From the NCBI GenBank assembly GCA_003243455.1, contig QFQS01000002.1:485091-549090 (forward strand): a stretch of DNA of 64,000 nt, read 5' to 3'. Position 1 is the first letter of the stretch, and each line of letters starts with the position of its first letter. The stretch is from Cereibacter sphaeroides. Its GTDB lineage: Bacteria; Pseudomonadota; Alphaproteobacteria; Rhodobacterales; Rhodobacteraceae. The notes beneath the pieces were generated by a model that searched no databases, was not told where the DNA came from, and worked only from the letters and a program-made list of their open reading frames with translations. Of the stretch, positions 1 through 7,378 are shown in pieces. The position numbers and the translations under genes are program-made.

Positions 1-218
1 TTCGGGTCGAACCCGGCGAAGGCCGCGCGAAAGCTGTCGCGCTTGCGGAGGATGGTGATCCAGGCGAGTCCTGCCTGGAAACCGTCAAGGACCAGCTTTT
101 CCCACAAGGCACGGCTGTCACGCTCCGGCACACCCCATTCATCGTCGTGATAGGCGATGTAAAGCGGTTCAGTACCGCACCAGGGGCAGCGGCCTGTGGT
201 TGTATCCTGATCGGTCAT
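1..218 (-). CDS. tag: DNA-3-methyladenine glycosylase I, N-terminal part (gene runs off the left edge)
   Basis: The first 72 codons of a minus-strand gene are present. The translation starts MTDQDTTTGRCPWCG and continues with YIAYHDDEWGVP and GFQAGLAWITILRKR, which are the hallmark N-terminal stretches of the Tag family. These include the first zinc-binding Cys region and the ExxxAGLxWxxILxKR block. Tag removes 3-methyladenine from alkylated DNA in base excision repair. The ATG at 218-216 is preceded by GGAG on the minus strand. The remaining two thirds, including the distal Cys/His zinc ligands, lie outside the window. It is divergent from the EAL gene to its right. Confidence 0.93.
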   Translation of the reverse strand, partial: MTDQDTTTGRCPWCGTEPLYIAYHDDEWGVPERDSRALWEKLVLDGFQAGLAWITILRKRDSFRAAFAGFDP

Positions 219-266
219 GGGAACTCCGGCAGTTTAGACGCAATTAGAACAAAATAGGAATATTAA

Positions 267-289
267 CGGCAGCTTTACCCTTGCTGCCG
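267..289. other. 7-bp inverted repeat in the tag/EAL divergent spacer
   Basis: CGGCAGC at 267-273 and GCTGCCG at 283-289 form a perfect stem with a 9-nt loop, about 30 nt upstream of the EAL start codon. It could be a 5' UTR hairpin or an operator. Nothing in the sequence decides between them. Confidence 0.35.
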
Positions 290-321
290 CAGCATGTCGA
301 GCAGGACGCGAGGAGTCTTGC

Positions 322-1158
322 ATGGCGGATATATGGCTGGATGTGACCGGGGCGAGCGATTTTGCGGCCAGTCCGCTGGATATCGCCATTCTGGAGAATG
401 ACCGCGCAACGATCTCTCTAGTGCGCGAGGCGCTGCAGAAACGGCGCGTGATGCTGGCCTATCAGCCGGTCATGCGAGGGAATGACCTGACGCAGGTGGC
501 TTTTCACGAAGGGCTGGTGCGGCTGACCGACGAAACGGGGCGGGTGATCCCTGCGCGCGACTTCATGGCGACGGTTGAGACGACCGAGATCGGTCGCCTG
601 ATCGACTGCGCCGCGCTGGAACTGGGGCTGGAGACGCTGCGGCGTGAACCGGCAATCAGGCTGTCCATCAACATGTCGGCGCGGTCGATCGGCTATCCGC
701 GCTGGACCGAGATTCTGCGCCATGGGCTTGCCGCAGATGACACGGCGGGAGAGCGGCTGATCCTTGAGATTACCGAAAGCTCGGCCATGCTGATGCCCGA
801 GATCGTGACAACCTTCATGGCCGAGTTGCAGCGCAAGGGTATCTCTTTCGCGCTGGATGATTTCGGTTCGGGCTATACCGCCTTTCGCTATTTCCGCGAG
901 TTTTTCTTCGACATCGTCAAGATCGACGGCCAGTTCATTCGAGGCGTGGCGCGCGATCCCGACAGTCAGGTGCTGACGCAGGCGCTGCTGATGATTGCGC
1001 GGCAATTCGACATGTTCGCCGTCGCCGAAGAGGTCGAGACGCCAGAGGACGCGGCGTGGTTGCAGGAACAGGGGGTCGATTTCCTGCAGGGTTATCTGTT
1101 CGGCCTGCCGACGACCACGCCCGTCTGGTCGGATGTCGCGGCGCGCCAAAGCGCCTGA
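322..1158 (+). CDS. Stand-alone EAL-domain protein, probable cyclic-di-GMP phosphodiesterase
   Basis: The 278-residue protein is essentially one EAL domain with a short N-terminal tail and no GGDEF, PAS or membrane segment. EAL enzymes hydrolyse c-di-GMP to pGpG. The signature reads HEGLVR instead of EALLR, but the metal-binding Glu is kept. The other core positions are present: SINMSAR (Asn), LEITES (Glu), ALDDFGSGY (two Asp), VKIDGQF (Lys), AEEVET (Glu; the usual Gly before it is Glu here) and FLQGYLFG (Gln). Catalysis is therefore plausible. The start is the ATG after GAGGAG at about 310. It lies alone between tag and phaA. Confidence 0.85.
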   Translation: MADIWLDVTGASDFAASPLDIAILENDRATISLVREALQKRRVMLAYQPVMRGNDLTQVAFHEGLVRLTDETGRVIPARDFMATVETTEIGRLIDCAALELGLETLRREPAIRLSINMSARSIGYPRWTEILRHGLAADDTAGERLILEITESSAMLMPEIVTTFMAELQRKGISFALDDFGSGYTAFRYFREFFFDIVKIDGQFIRGVARDPDSQVLTQALLMIARQFDMFAVAEEVETPEDAAWLQEQGVDFLQGYLFGLPTTTPVWSDVAARQSA

Positions 1159-1167
1159 ACCCGGTGC

Positions 1168-1188
1168 GGCAGGTGTTCGCAACCTGCC
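1168..1188 (+). terminator. Hairpin just after the EAL gene
   Basis: GGCAGGT (1168-1174) pairs perfectly with ACCTGCC (1182-1188) across a 7-nt loop, 10 nt after the stop codon. No T-run follows, so it may be a weak or factor-assisted terminator or a 3' stabilising stem. Confidence 0.4.
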
Positions 1189-1207
1189 CGGGATTTACGC
1201 CTTTCAC

Positions 1208-1235
1208 TTGACGCTGCCGATGCATTGTCCATGCT
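1208..1235 (+). promoter_or_regulatory. Candidate promoter of phaA
   Basis: TTGACG at 1208-1213 matches a housekeeping -35 box well. With a 16-nt spacer the -10 would be CATGCT (1230-1235), which is weak. This leaves a leader of about 65 nt before the phaA ATG. The assignment rests mainly on the -35. Confidence 0.35.
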
Positions 1236-1305
1236 GCAGCGCGACGGGGCGGCGCCGACGGGGTGGCGTGGCGATCCCGCATCGGCCTGATAGAGGACCT
1301 TCGCA

Positions 1306-2481
1306 ATGACCAATGTCGTAATCGTCTCGGCGGCGCGTACCGCTGTGGGAAGCTTCAACGGCGCCTTCGCCAATACGCCTGCGCATGACCTGGGCAAGAC
1401 GGTCATCGAGGCCGTGGTCGAGCGTGCCGGCATCGACAAGGGTGAGGTGTCGCAGACGATCCTTGGCCAGGTGCTGTCGGCCGGTCAGGGCCAGAACCCG
1501 GCCCGTCAGGCGCATATCAACGCCGGTCTGCCGATCGAAAGCGCGGCCTGGGGTATCAACCAGGTGTGCGGCTCGGGCCTGCGCGCCGTGGCGCTGGGTG
1601 CCCAGCATGTGCAGTTGGGAGATGCCGCTATCGTTGTGGCGGGTGGGCAGGAAAGCATGAGCCTTTCTCCCCATGTCGCGCACCTGCGTGCGGGCCAGAA
1701 AATGGGCGACATGAAGTTCGTCGACTCGATGATCAAGGACGGCCTCTGGGATGCCTTCAACGGCTACCACATGGGCCAGACCGCCGAGAACGTCGCGACC
1801 CAGTGGCAGATCAGCCGCGAGATGCAGGACGAATTCGCGGTGAAAAGCCAGAACAAGGCCGAAGCAGCGCAGAAGGCCGGCAAGTTCGTGGATGAGATCG
1901 TGCCCTTCGTGGTTTCGACCCGCAAAGGCGACATCACGGTGGATGCCGACGAATACATCCGCCACGGCGCGACCATCGAGGCGATGCAAAAGCTGAAGCC
2001 CGCCTTCGCCAAGGACGGCAGCGTCACCGCCGCCAACGCGAGTGGTCTGAACGACGGTGCGGCTGCGGTCCTGCTGATGAGCGCGGCCGATGCCGAAAAG
2101 CGTGGGCTGCAGCCGCTGGCGCGGATTGCCTCTTTCGCCACCGTTGGCCTGGACCCCTCGATCATGGGCGTCGGCCCGATCTATGCCAGCCGTGCCGCGC
2201 TGGAAAAGGCGGGCTGGAAGGCGTCGGATCTGGATCTGGTCGAGGCGAACGAGGCTTTTGCCGCGCAGGCCTGTGCCGTGAACAAGGACATGGGCTGGGA
2301 TCCGTCGATCGTGAACGTCAACGGCGGCGCGATTGCCATCGGCCACCCGATTGGCGCGAGCGGAGCGCGCATCCTGAACACGCTGCTGTTCGAGATGAAG
2401 CGCCGCGATGCGAAGAAGGGGCTTGCCACGCTGTGCATCGGCGGTGGCATGGGCGTTGCCATGTGCCTTGAACGCGCCTGA
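1306..2481 (+). CDS. phaA: Acetyl-CoA C-acetyltransferase (beta-ketothiolase)
   Basis: PhaA condenses two acetyl-CoA to acetoacetyl-CoA, the entry step for polyhydroxybutyrate and for the ethylmalonyl-CoA pathway. The 391-residue length matches the family. The acyl-accepting Cys88 is in NQVCGSGLRAV, His347 in GHPIGASG, and the second catalytic Cys377 in CIGGGMGVAM. The ATG at 1306 is preceded by GAGGA. phaB follows 98 nt downstream on the same strand, after a long hairpin, giving the usual phaAB order. It probably forms a soluble tetramer, as family members do. Confidence 0.95.
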   Translation: MTNVVIVSAARTAVGSFNGAFANTPAHDLGKTVIEAVVERAGIDKGEVSQTILGQVLSAGQGQNPARQAHINAGLPIESAAWGINQVCGSGLRAVALGAQHVQLGDAAIVVAGGQESMSLSPHVAHLRAGQKMGDMKFVDSMIKDGLWDAFNGYHMGQTAENVATQWQISREMQDEFAVKSQNKAEAAQKAGKFVDEIVPFVVSTRKGDITVDADEYIRHGATIEAMQKLKPAFAKDGSVTAANASGLNDGAAAVLLMSAADAEKRGLQPLARIASFATVGLDPSIMGVGPIYASRAALEKAGWKASDLDLVEANEAFAAQACAVNKDMGWDPSIVNVNGGAIAIGHPIGASGARILNTLLFEMKRRDAKKGLATLCIGGGMGVAMCLERA

Positions 2482-2498
2482 AAAATCTGACTGTGTCA

Positions 2499-2533
2499 AA
2501 GAGTGGCGCGCAATAATATTGCGCGCCACTCTT
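2499..2533 (+). terminator. 16-bp perfect hairpin between phaA and phaB
   Basis: Arms at 2499-2514 and 2518-2533 are perfectly complementary around an AAT loop. The stem contains GGCGCGCAAT. It starts 17 nt after the phaA stop. The downstream sequence is only weakly T-rich (CTTATGG). It could partly terminate phaA transcripts or act as a processing or stability element that sets the phaA:phaB ratio. Confidence 0.6.
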
Positions 2534-2579
2534 CTTATGGATAACTCTATTTCAAGATTCGGGCCGTAGGGAGGGCTTC

Positions 2580-3305
2580 ATGGCAAGGGTGGCTTTGGTA
2601 ACTGGCGGGTCGCGCGGTATCGGCGCGGCAATTTCGGTGGCGCTGAAGGCGGCGGGGTATACGGTCGCCGCGAACTATGCCAGCAGCGACGAGGCTGCTG
2701 CGGAATTCACCAAATCGACGGGGATCAAGACCTACAAATGGTCCGTCGCCGACTATGACGCCTGTGCCGCGGGGATCAAACAGGTCGAAGCCGATCTTGG
2801 CCCCATCGACATTCTGGTGAACAACGCCGGGATCACCCGCGACGCCATGTTCCACAAGATGACACCCCAGCAGTGGAAAGAGGTCATCGACACCAACCTG
2901 AACGGGTTGTTCAACATGACCCACCCGCTTTGGTCGGGGATGCGCGACCGCAAATTCGGGCGGGTCATCAGCATTTCGTCGATCAACGGCCAGAAGGGCC
3001 AGGCGGGGCAGGCCAACTATTCCTCGGCCAAGGCGGGTGATCTGGGCTTTACAAAGGCGCTGGCGCAAGAGGGTGCGCGGGCCGGAATTACCGTGAACGC
3101 GATCTGCCCAGGCTATATCGGCACCGAGATGGTGCGCGCCATCGACGAAAAGGTGCTGAACGAGCGGATCATCCCGCAAATCCCGGTGGGCCGCCTGGGT
3201 GAGCCGGAAGAGATTGCGCGCATCGTGGTCTTCCTCGCCTCGGACGATGCCGGGTTCATCACCGGATCGACCGTGACGGCGAACGGCGGGCAGTTCGTGG
3301 TCTGA
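2580..3305 (+). CDS. phaB: Acetoacetyl-CoA reductase (NADPH)
   Basis: This 241-residue short-chain dehydrogenase reduces acetoacetyl-CoA to (R)-3-hydroxybutyryl-CoA. The nucleotide-binding TGGSRGIG lies at residues 8-15, NNAG at 81-84, the catalytic Ser near 133, and Tyr147/Lys151 in NYSSAKAG. The sequence after the active site (KALAQEGARAGITVN) is typical of PhaB rather than FabG. AGGGAGG precedes the ATG. It follows phaA. The PHB synthase gene is not in this window. Confidence 0.93.
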   Translation: MARVALVTGGSRGIGAAISVALKAAGYTVAANYASSDEAAAEFTKSTGIKTYKWSVADYDACAAGIKQVEADLGPIDILVNNAGITRDAMFHKMTPQQWKEVIDTNLNGLFNMTHPLWSGMRDRKFGRVISISSINGQKGQAGQANYSSAKAGDLGFTKALAQEGARAGITVNAICPGYIGTEMVRAIDEKVLNERIIPQIPVGRLGEPEEIARIVVFLASDDAGFITGSTVTANGGQFVV

Positions 3306-3360
3306 CGGACGTTTCTGCCCGGGGTTGCGGCGGGCCGATTTCCCGGGCAGATCATCCTCC

Positions 3361-4242
3361 GTGATAACCAAGACCAAAGCCACCGCAATCGGCTTTACAG
3401 CGATCCTGCTTTGGTCGCTGCTGGCGCTTTTGACCGTGCGCACAGCGCCTGTGCCCCCGTTCCTGCTGACCGCGCTGTGCTTTGCCATCGGCGGCGCCAT
3501 CGGTCTTGCCTGGGTGATCTGGTCTGGCGAAGGGGCGGCATTAAGGCGCGTCGGCTGGAAGGTCTACGCCTTCGGCACGGCAGGGCTTTTCGGCTATCAC
3601 TTCCTGTATTTCAGCGCCCTGCGCATGGCCCCTGCGGCTGAAGCGGGGCTGATCTCTTACCTCTGGCCTTTGTTCATCGTGCTGTTCTCGGGCCTTCTGC
3701 CGGGTGAGCGGCTGGGGCGTCTGCATGTCATCGGTGCGGTTCTGGCCTTTGCCGGTGTGGCGCTGATCGTGCTGCGCGGCGGGGGCGGGATGACGGCAGA
3801 GGCGCTGCCGGGACTTGGCCTCGCCTTCCTCTGCGCTCTCACATGGTCGGGTTACTCGGTGCTGTCGCGCCGTATTGGCAGGGTTCCCACGGCAACCGTC
3901 GCGGTGTTCTGCATCGCGACCGCGATTTTGTCCGCGCTGGCGCATCTGCTGCTGGAAGAGACCGTCTGGCCGCAAAGCAACATAGGCTGGCTGGCCATCG
4001 CCGCCCTTGGGATCGGCCCGGTGGGAATCGCCTTTTATACCTGGGACGTGGGCATGAAGCAGGGCGACATACAACTTTTGGGCGTCGCGTCCTATGCGGC
4101 GCCGCTGCTGTCGACGCTGGCACTGGTCATGGCGGGTGTTTCACCCGCCACGCCGGTAATCCTTGTTGCTGCTGTGCTGATAACCGCAGGCGCTGCGCTG
4201 GCCGCGCGGGCCAGCGCCATACGTGGGTCTAGGCCTGGCTAA
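3361..4242 (+). CDS. EamA/DMT-family transporter (YddG-like exporter)
   Basis: A very hydrophobic protein of about 293 residues with about ten predicted membrane segments arranged as two EamA repeats. The tail reads MKQGDIQLLGVASYAAPLLS, as in drug/metabolite exporters of the RhaT/YddG type. The substrate cannot be read from sequence; YddG relatives export aromatic amino acids. I prefer the GTG at 3361 (VITKTKATAIGF) because hydrophobic sequence begins right after it. An in-frame extension to 3325 is possible, and neither start has a strong ribosome site. It is convergent with the DUF465 gene, overlapping it by 14 nt at the 3' ends. Confidence 0.8.
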   Translation: MITKTKATAIGFTAILLWSLLALLTVRTAPVPPFLLTALCFAIGGAIGLAWVIWSGEGAALRRVGWKVYAFGTAGLFGYHFLYFSALRMAPAAEAGLISYLWPLFIVLFSGLLPGERLGRLHVIGAVLAFAGVALIVLRGGGGMTAEALPGLGLAFLCALTWSGYSVLSRRIGRVPTATVAVFCIATAILSALAHLLLEETVWPQSNIGWLAIAALGIGPVGIAFYTWDVGMKQGDIQLLGVASYAAPLLSTLALVMAGVSPATPVILVAAVLITAGAALAARASAIRGSRPG

Positions 4243-4396
4243 GGCGTGTGATCTCTTCCTTGAGGCGCAGTTTCTGCTTCTTCATATCGGCAATCTTCAA
4301 GGCATCCGTCGCAGGGCTGCGCTGTGCCTGCTCTACCTGGGTCGAGAGAGTCTCGTGCTTGCGGCGCAGTTCCTGCAGATGCGAAGCAGTCGTCAT
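4229..4396 (-). CDS. Small DUF465 (YdcH-type) protein
   Basis: A 55-residue, highly charged, helical protein (MTTASHLQELRRKHETLS...) with the heptad-like KKQKLRLKEEITRL tail that marks the DUF465/YdcH family. The function is unknown. A longer in-frame reading exists, but AGGAGG ends 6 nt before this ATG (minus strand), which fixes the start. The stop lies inside the 3' end of the convergent transporter gene. Confidence 0.8.
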   Translation of the reverse strand: MTTASHLQELRRKHETLSTQVEQAQRSPATDALKIADMKKQKLRLKEEITRLSQA

Positions 4397-4501
4397 ATCT
4401 GTCCTCCTGTGAAATGCCTTGTGTAACGATTGCATCACAGAGCTTGAGTCGTGTCATCAAGTCTTGGTGACGATTCACTGTCTACCCACAAAAATTTCAA
4501 C

Positions 4502-5257
4502 CTATAGGCGAGTTATTGCGCAGCCTTCGCGCAAGACTGCCTTTGCTTCGGACGTAAAATCGTCGCCGTCGGCAAGATGCTGCGCGCCCTGATGCAGGAC
4601 CAGCGGGGACAGCAGGCGAAAGGCGGCGCGCCCGCCTTTCCTTGCGCGCAACAGGATCCGAGTCGCGGGCCGGTCCGCGCGCGGAACCAGCGGCAGTACC
4701 GAGATCGAGCCCAGCCGCGCATCGCAGGCCGCCAGCACATCGGACAGCCGCGAGGCCAGGTGAATCATCGTCAGCCAGCCGTTTGGCTGCAGCCGTCGCG
4801 CGGCGGCGTCGAGCCACAGGGCCAGCGGCGTCTCTTCCCGCTGCGCCGCCTCTCGCCCCTCGTCGCGTGCCGCGGTGCCGTCGCCCGAACTGAAGAAGGG
4901 CGGGTTCACAATCACATGAGCGAAGGGGCGTTTCAGGACTGCGGGCATTGTCGAGAGGTCGCCTTCGACCACCTCTAACCTGATCGCGTTGCGTTCGGCA
5001 TTGCGCCGGGCGAGGTCTGCATAACTTGCCTGCCGCTCCAGTCCGGTCAGTTGCAGCCCATCAACCCGCGCGCCAAGGCAAAGGCTTGCCACCCCCGCGC
5101 CGCAGCCAAGCTCCAGCACCGTATCGCCGGGTTTCGCAGGTGCAGCGGCCGCCAACAAAACGGGATCGGTGGCGGCGCGATAGCCCGTCAGCGGTTGCAA
5201 TATCCGCAGCCGCCCGCCCAGAAAGCCGTCGTCGCTCAACTCCGCTTCAGCAAACAT
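4502..5257 (-). CDS. trmN6: tRNA1(Val) adenine-37 N6-methyltransferase-like protein
   Basis: A SAM-dependent class I methyltransferase of 251 residues. It opens with DDGFLGGRLRILQPLTGYR, the substrate-recognition lead-in of the YfiC/TrmN6 family. The SAM loop LELGCGAG follows, then the catalytic NPPFF motif used for N6-adenine methylation. Family members modify A37 of tRNA1(Val), but substrate identity here is by homology. The ATG (5257-5255) overlaps the stop of the DUF2007 gene by one base (TGATG), so the two are translationally linked. A GTG one codon earlier is an alternative. Confidence 0.85.
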   Translation of the reverse strand: MFAEAELSDDGFLGGRLRILQPLTGYRAATDPVLLAAAAPAKPGDTVLELGCGAGVASLCLGARVDGLQLTGLERQASYADLARRNAERNAIRLEVVEGDLSTMPAVLKRPFAHVIVNPPFFSSGDGTAARDEGREAAQREETPLALWLDAAARRLQPNGWLTMIHLASRLSDVLAACDARLGSISVLPLVPRADRPATRILLRARKGGRAAFRLLSPLVLHQGAQHLADGDDFTSEAKAVLREGCAITRL

Positions 5258-5472
5258 CACTGACTGACGGGCAGGTCGTTGTCGGTCATCACGATACGGG
5301 CGCGGTACAGGTCCTGATCGCGCACCATGATCCGCCGCGGCAAAATGCCAAGCGAGCCTTCAAGGATGCTCATGTGGACGTCCAGCGGAAAGAAAGCTAT
5401 ATCCTCCCCCGCAAGAAGGGCCGAGGCAAAGGCGATCACCGTAGGATCGCTGGAGCGCAGAAGTTCTTTCAT
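5257..5472 (-). CDS. DUF2007 domain protein
   Basis: A 71-residue protein (MKELLRSSDPTVIAFASALL ... RIMVRDQDLYRARIVMTDN) matching the DUF2007 'putative signal transducing protein' family, which resembles a small ferredoxin-like fold. Its biochemical role is not known. It sits directly upstream of the TrmN6-like gene in a TGATG coupling. An upstream ATG at 5484 would add four residues; neither start has a clear ribosome site. It is divergent from the prenyl synthase gene. Confidence 0.75.
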   Translation of the reverse strand: MKELLRSSDPTVIAFASALLAGEDIAFFPLDVHMSILEGSLGILPRRIMVRDQDLYRARIVMTDNDLPVSQ

Positions 5473-5538
5473 GGGGATGCACATTGTCGGCAGGCCGCAG
5501 TCTTGTCGAGCGTCGTGCAACGTCGGTGGGGCGTGTTG

Positions 5539-6540
5539 ATGGGGTTGGACGAAGTAACGGTTAAGCCGCACGAACAGTTGGCCAACTGGCTGGCCAAAGA
5601 TATGGCGGCAGTGAATCTGCTGATCCGTGAGCGTATGGCGTCTGAACATGCGCCGCGCATCCCCGAAGTGACGGCCCATCTGGTCGAGGCGGGCGGCAAG
5701 CGTCTGCGCCCGATGCTGACACTGGCGGCTGCGCGGCTGTGTGGCTATGACGGCCCCTTCCATGTGCATCTGGCCGCGACGGTCGAGTTCATCCACACCG
5801 CGACGCTGCTGCATGACGACGTGGTGGACGAAAGCCAGCGGCGGCGCGGGCGGCCTACAGCGAATCTGCTGTGGGACAACAAATCGAGCGTTCTGGTCGG
5901 CGACTATCTCTTCGCGCGGTCCTTCCAGCTGATGGTCGAGACGGGATCGCTGCGCGTGCTCGACATCCTGTCGAACGCTTCGGCGGTGATCGCCGAGGGC
6001 GAGGTGCTGCAACTGACCGCTGCGCAGGATCTGGCGACCGACGAACGCATCTATCTGCAGGTGATCCGCGGCAAGACAGCCGCGCTTTTCTCGGCGGCGA
6101 CCGAGGCAGGTGCCGTGATCGCAGGCGCGCAAGAGGATGTGGTGTTGGCGCTGCGCGACTATGGCGATGCCCTGGGGATTGCTTTCCAGATTGTCGATGA
6201 CTTGTTGGATTATGGCGGCACCAGCGCCGAGATCGGAAAGAACACCGGCGATGACTTCCGCGAACGCAAGGTGACGCTGCCGGTGATCAAGGCCGTGGCA
6301 ATGGCCGATGCCGAAGAGCGCGTATTTTGGGCCCGGGTGATCGAACAGGGCCAGCAAGACGAAGGCGACCTAGCGCGAGCCTTGGCGATCATGTCGCGCC
6401 ACGGCGCAATGGAGGCGGCGCGAACCGACGCGCTGGCCTGGTCCGCACGGGCTCGGGCGGCGCTTGCGGGGCTGCCCGACCACCCCCTCAAGGCGATGCT
6501 GGACGATCTGGCGGATTTCGTGGTCGAACGGATCAGCTAG
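5539..6540 (+). CDS. Long-chain polyprenyl diphosphate synthase (ubiquinone side chain)
   Basis: This 333-residue trans-prenyltransferase has the first Asp-rich motif DDVVD at residues 93-97 and the second, DDLLD, at 220-224, with GGKRLRP before the first. It extends FPP or GGPP with IPP to the C40-C50 side chain of ubiquinone. Relatives in this bacterial group make the decaprenyl (Q10) chain, so IspB or DdsA are the likely names, but chain length cannot be read directly. The start is the ATG at 5539, as the sequence upstream overlaps the DUF2007 region. Its 3' end overlaps the convergent ispE by 8 nt. Confidence 0.9.
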   Translation: MGLDEVTVKPHEQLANWLAKDMAAVNLLIRERMASEHAPRIPEVTAHLVEAGGKRLRPMLTLAAARLCGYDGPFHVHLAATVEFIHTATLLHDDVVDESQRRRGRPTANLLWDNKSSVLVGDYLFARSFQLMVETGSLRVLDILSNASAVIAEGEVLQLTAAQDLATDERIYLQVIRGKTAALFSAATEAGAVIAGAQEDVVLALRDYGDALGIAFQIVDDLLDYGGTSAEIGKNTGDDFRERKVTLPVIKAVAMADAEERVFWARVIEQGQQDEGDLARALAIMSRHGAMEAARTDALAWSARARAALAGLPDHPLKAMLDDLADFVVERIS

Positions 6541-7378
6541 AAGGCTGCAAGCCCGCCGCCTCGACCCACCAACCGGGTTCCGCTGCGCGGATGGCCTCTG
6601 CCGCAAGCTTCGCCTGCCGCAAATCCTGGAACAGACCAAAGCAGGTCGCGCCCGACCCCGACATGCGCGCAAAGCGACAGCCGGGCTGGGCAGTGATCGC
6701 TGTGTTGATCGCGGCAATCACGGGCAACAGTCGTATCGCCGGGGCCTCCAGATCATTGCGGGTCTGCTGAAGGAAACCGATCAGGTCATCCAGCGTGGCA
6801 AAGTCAGGCAGTGGGTGTGGCAGCGGCGGGTTATCGCGGCTCTCCAGATGGCCAAACACCGCAGGCGTACTTAATCCCTGCCGGGGATTCACCAGCACGA
6901 TTCCGGCCTGCGGCAACGCTCCCAGCGGTTCCAGCACCTCGCCCACTCCCGACATCCGCATGGGCTGCGCGTCCAGACAGACGGGCACATCGGCGCCAAG
7001 CCGCAGGACCGCTTCGCGCCCTAGCAGCGGCACATCCCACAGCGCCGACAGCGCCCGCAGCGCCGCCGCTGCATCCGCCGATCCCCCGCCGATGCCCGAG
7101 GCCACCGGCAGCACCTTGTCCAGACGGATTGCTGCACCGCGTCCGGCCCCCAACAGCCGCGCGGCACGCAGCACAAGGTTGTCATTGCCAGCGGACAAGC
7201 CATCCGCTTGCGGGCCGGTGATCTGCAATGTCAGGTCAGACGCTTCCGTGACCTCGATCCGGTCGCCCACATCGGCAAAGGCGACGAGGCTATCGAGAAG
7301 GTGATAGCCGTCCGGGCGTCGGCCGGTCACATGAAGGCACAGGTTGATCTTGGCCGGCGCAAAGGCGCTAATTGCCAT
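6533..7378 (-). CDS. ispE: 4-diphosphocytidyl-2-C-methyl-D-erythritol kinase
   Basis: A GHMP kinase of 281 residues in the MEP isoprenoid pathway. It phosphorylates CDP-ME with ATP. The opening AFAPAKINLCLHVTGRRPDGYH carries the family's Lys/Asn/His residues, and the ATP loop PVASGIGGGSADAAAA is intact. Its start overlaps the end of the TPR gene by 11 nt, so the two minus-strand genes are probably co-transcribed. The 3' end overlaps the convergent prenyl synthase by 8 nt. ispH lies elsewhere in the window. Confidence 0.94.
   Translation of the reverse strand: MAISAFAPAKINLCLHVTGRRPDGYHLLDSLVAFADVGDRIEVTEASDLTLQITGPQADGLSAGNDNLVLRAARLLGAGRGAAIRLDKVLPVASGIGGGSADAAAALRALSALWDVPLLGREAVLRLGADVPVCLDAQPMRMSGVGEVLEPLGALPQAGIVLVNPRQGLSTPAVFGHLESRDNPPLPHPLPDFATLDDLIGFLQQTRNDLEAPAIRLLPVIAAINTAITAQPGCRFARMSGSGATCFGLFQDLRQAKLAAEAIRAAEPGWWVEAAGLQPSS

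Noticed and set aside
1204..2529. A 441-codon minus-strand open frame opposite phaA
   Set aside because: It has shadow composition and is antisense to a canonical thiolase; the same applies to the long frames opposite mcd (43347-44957) and chvG (47691-49352).
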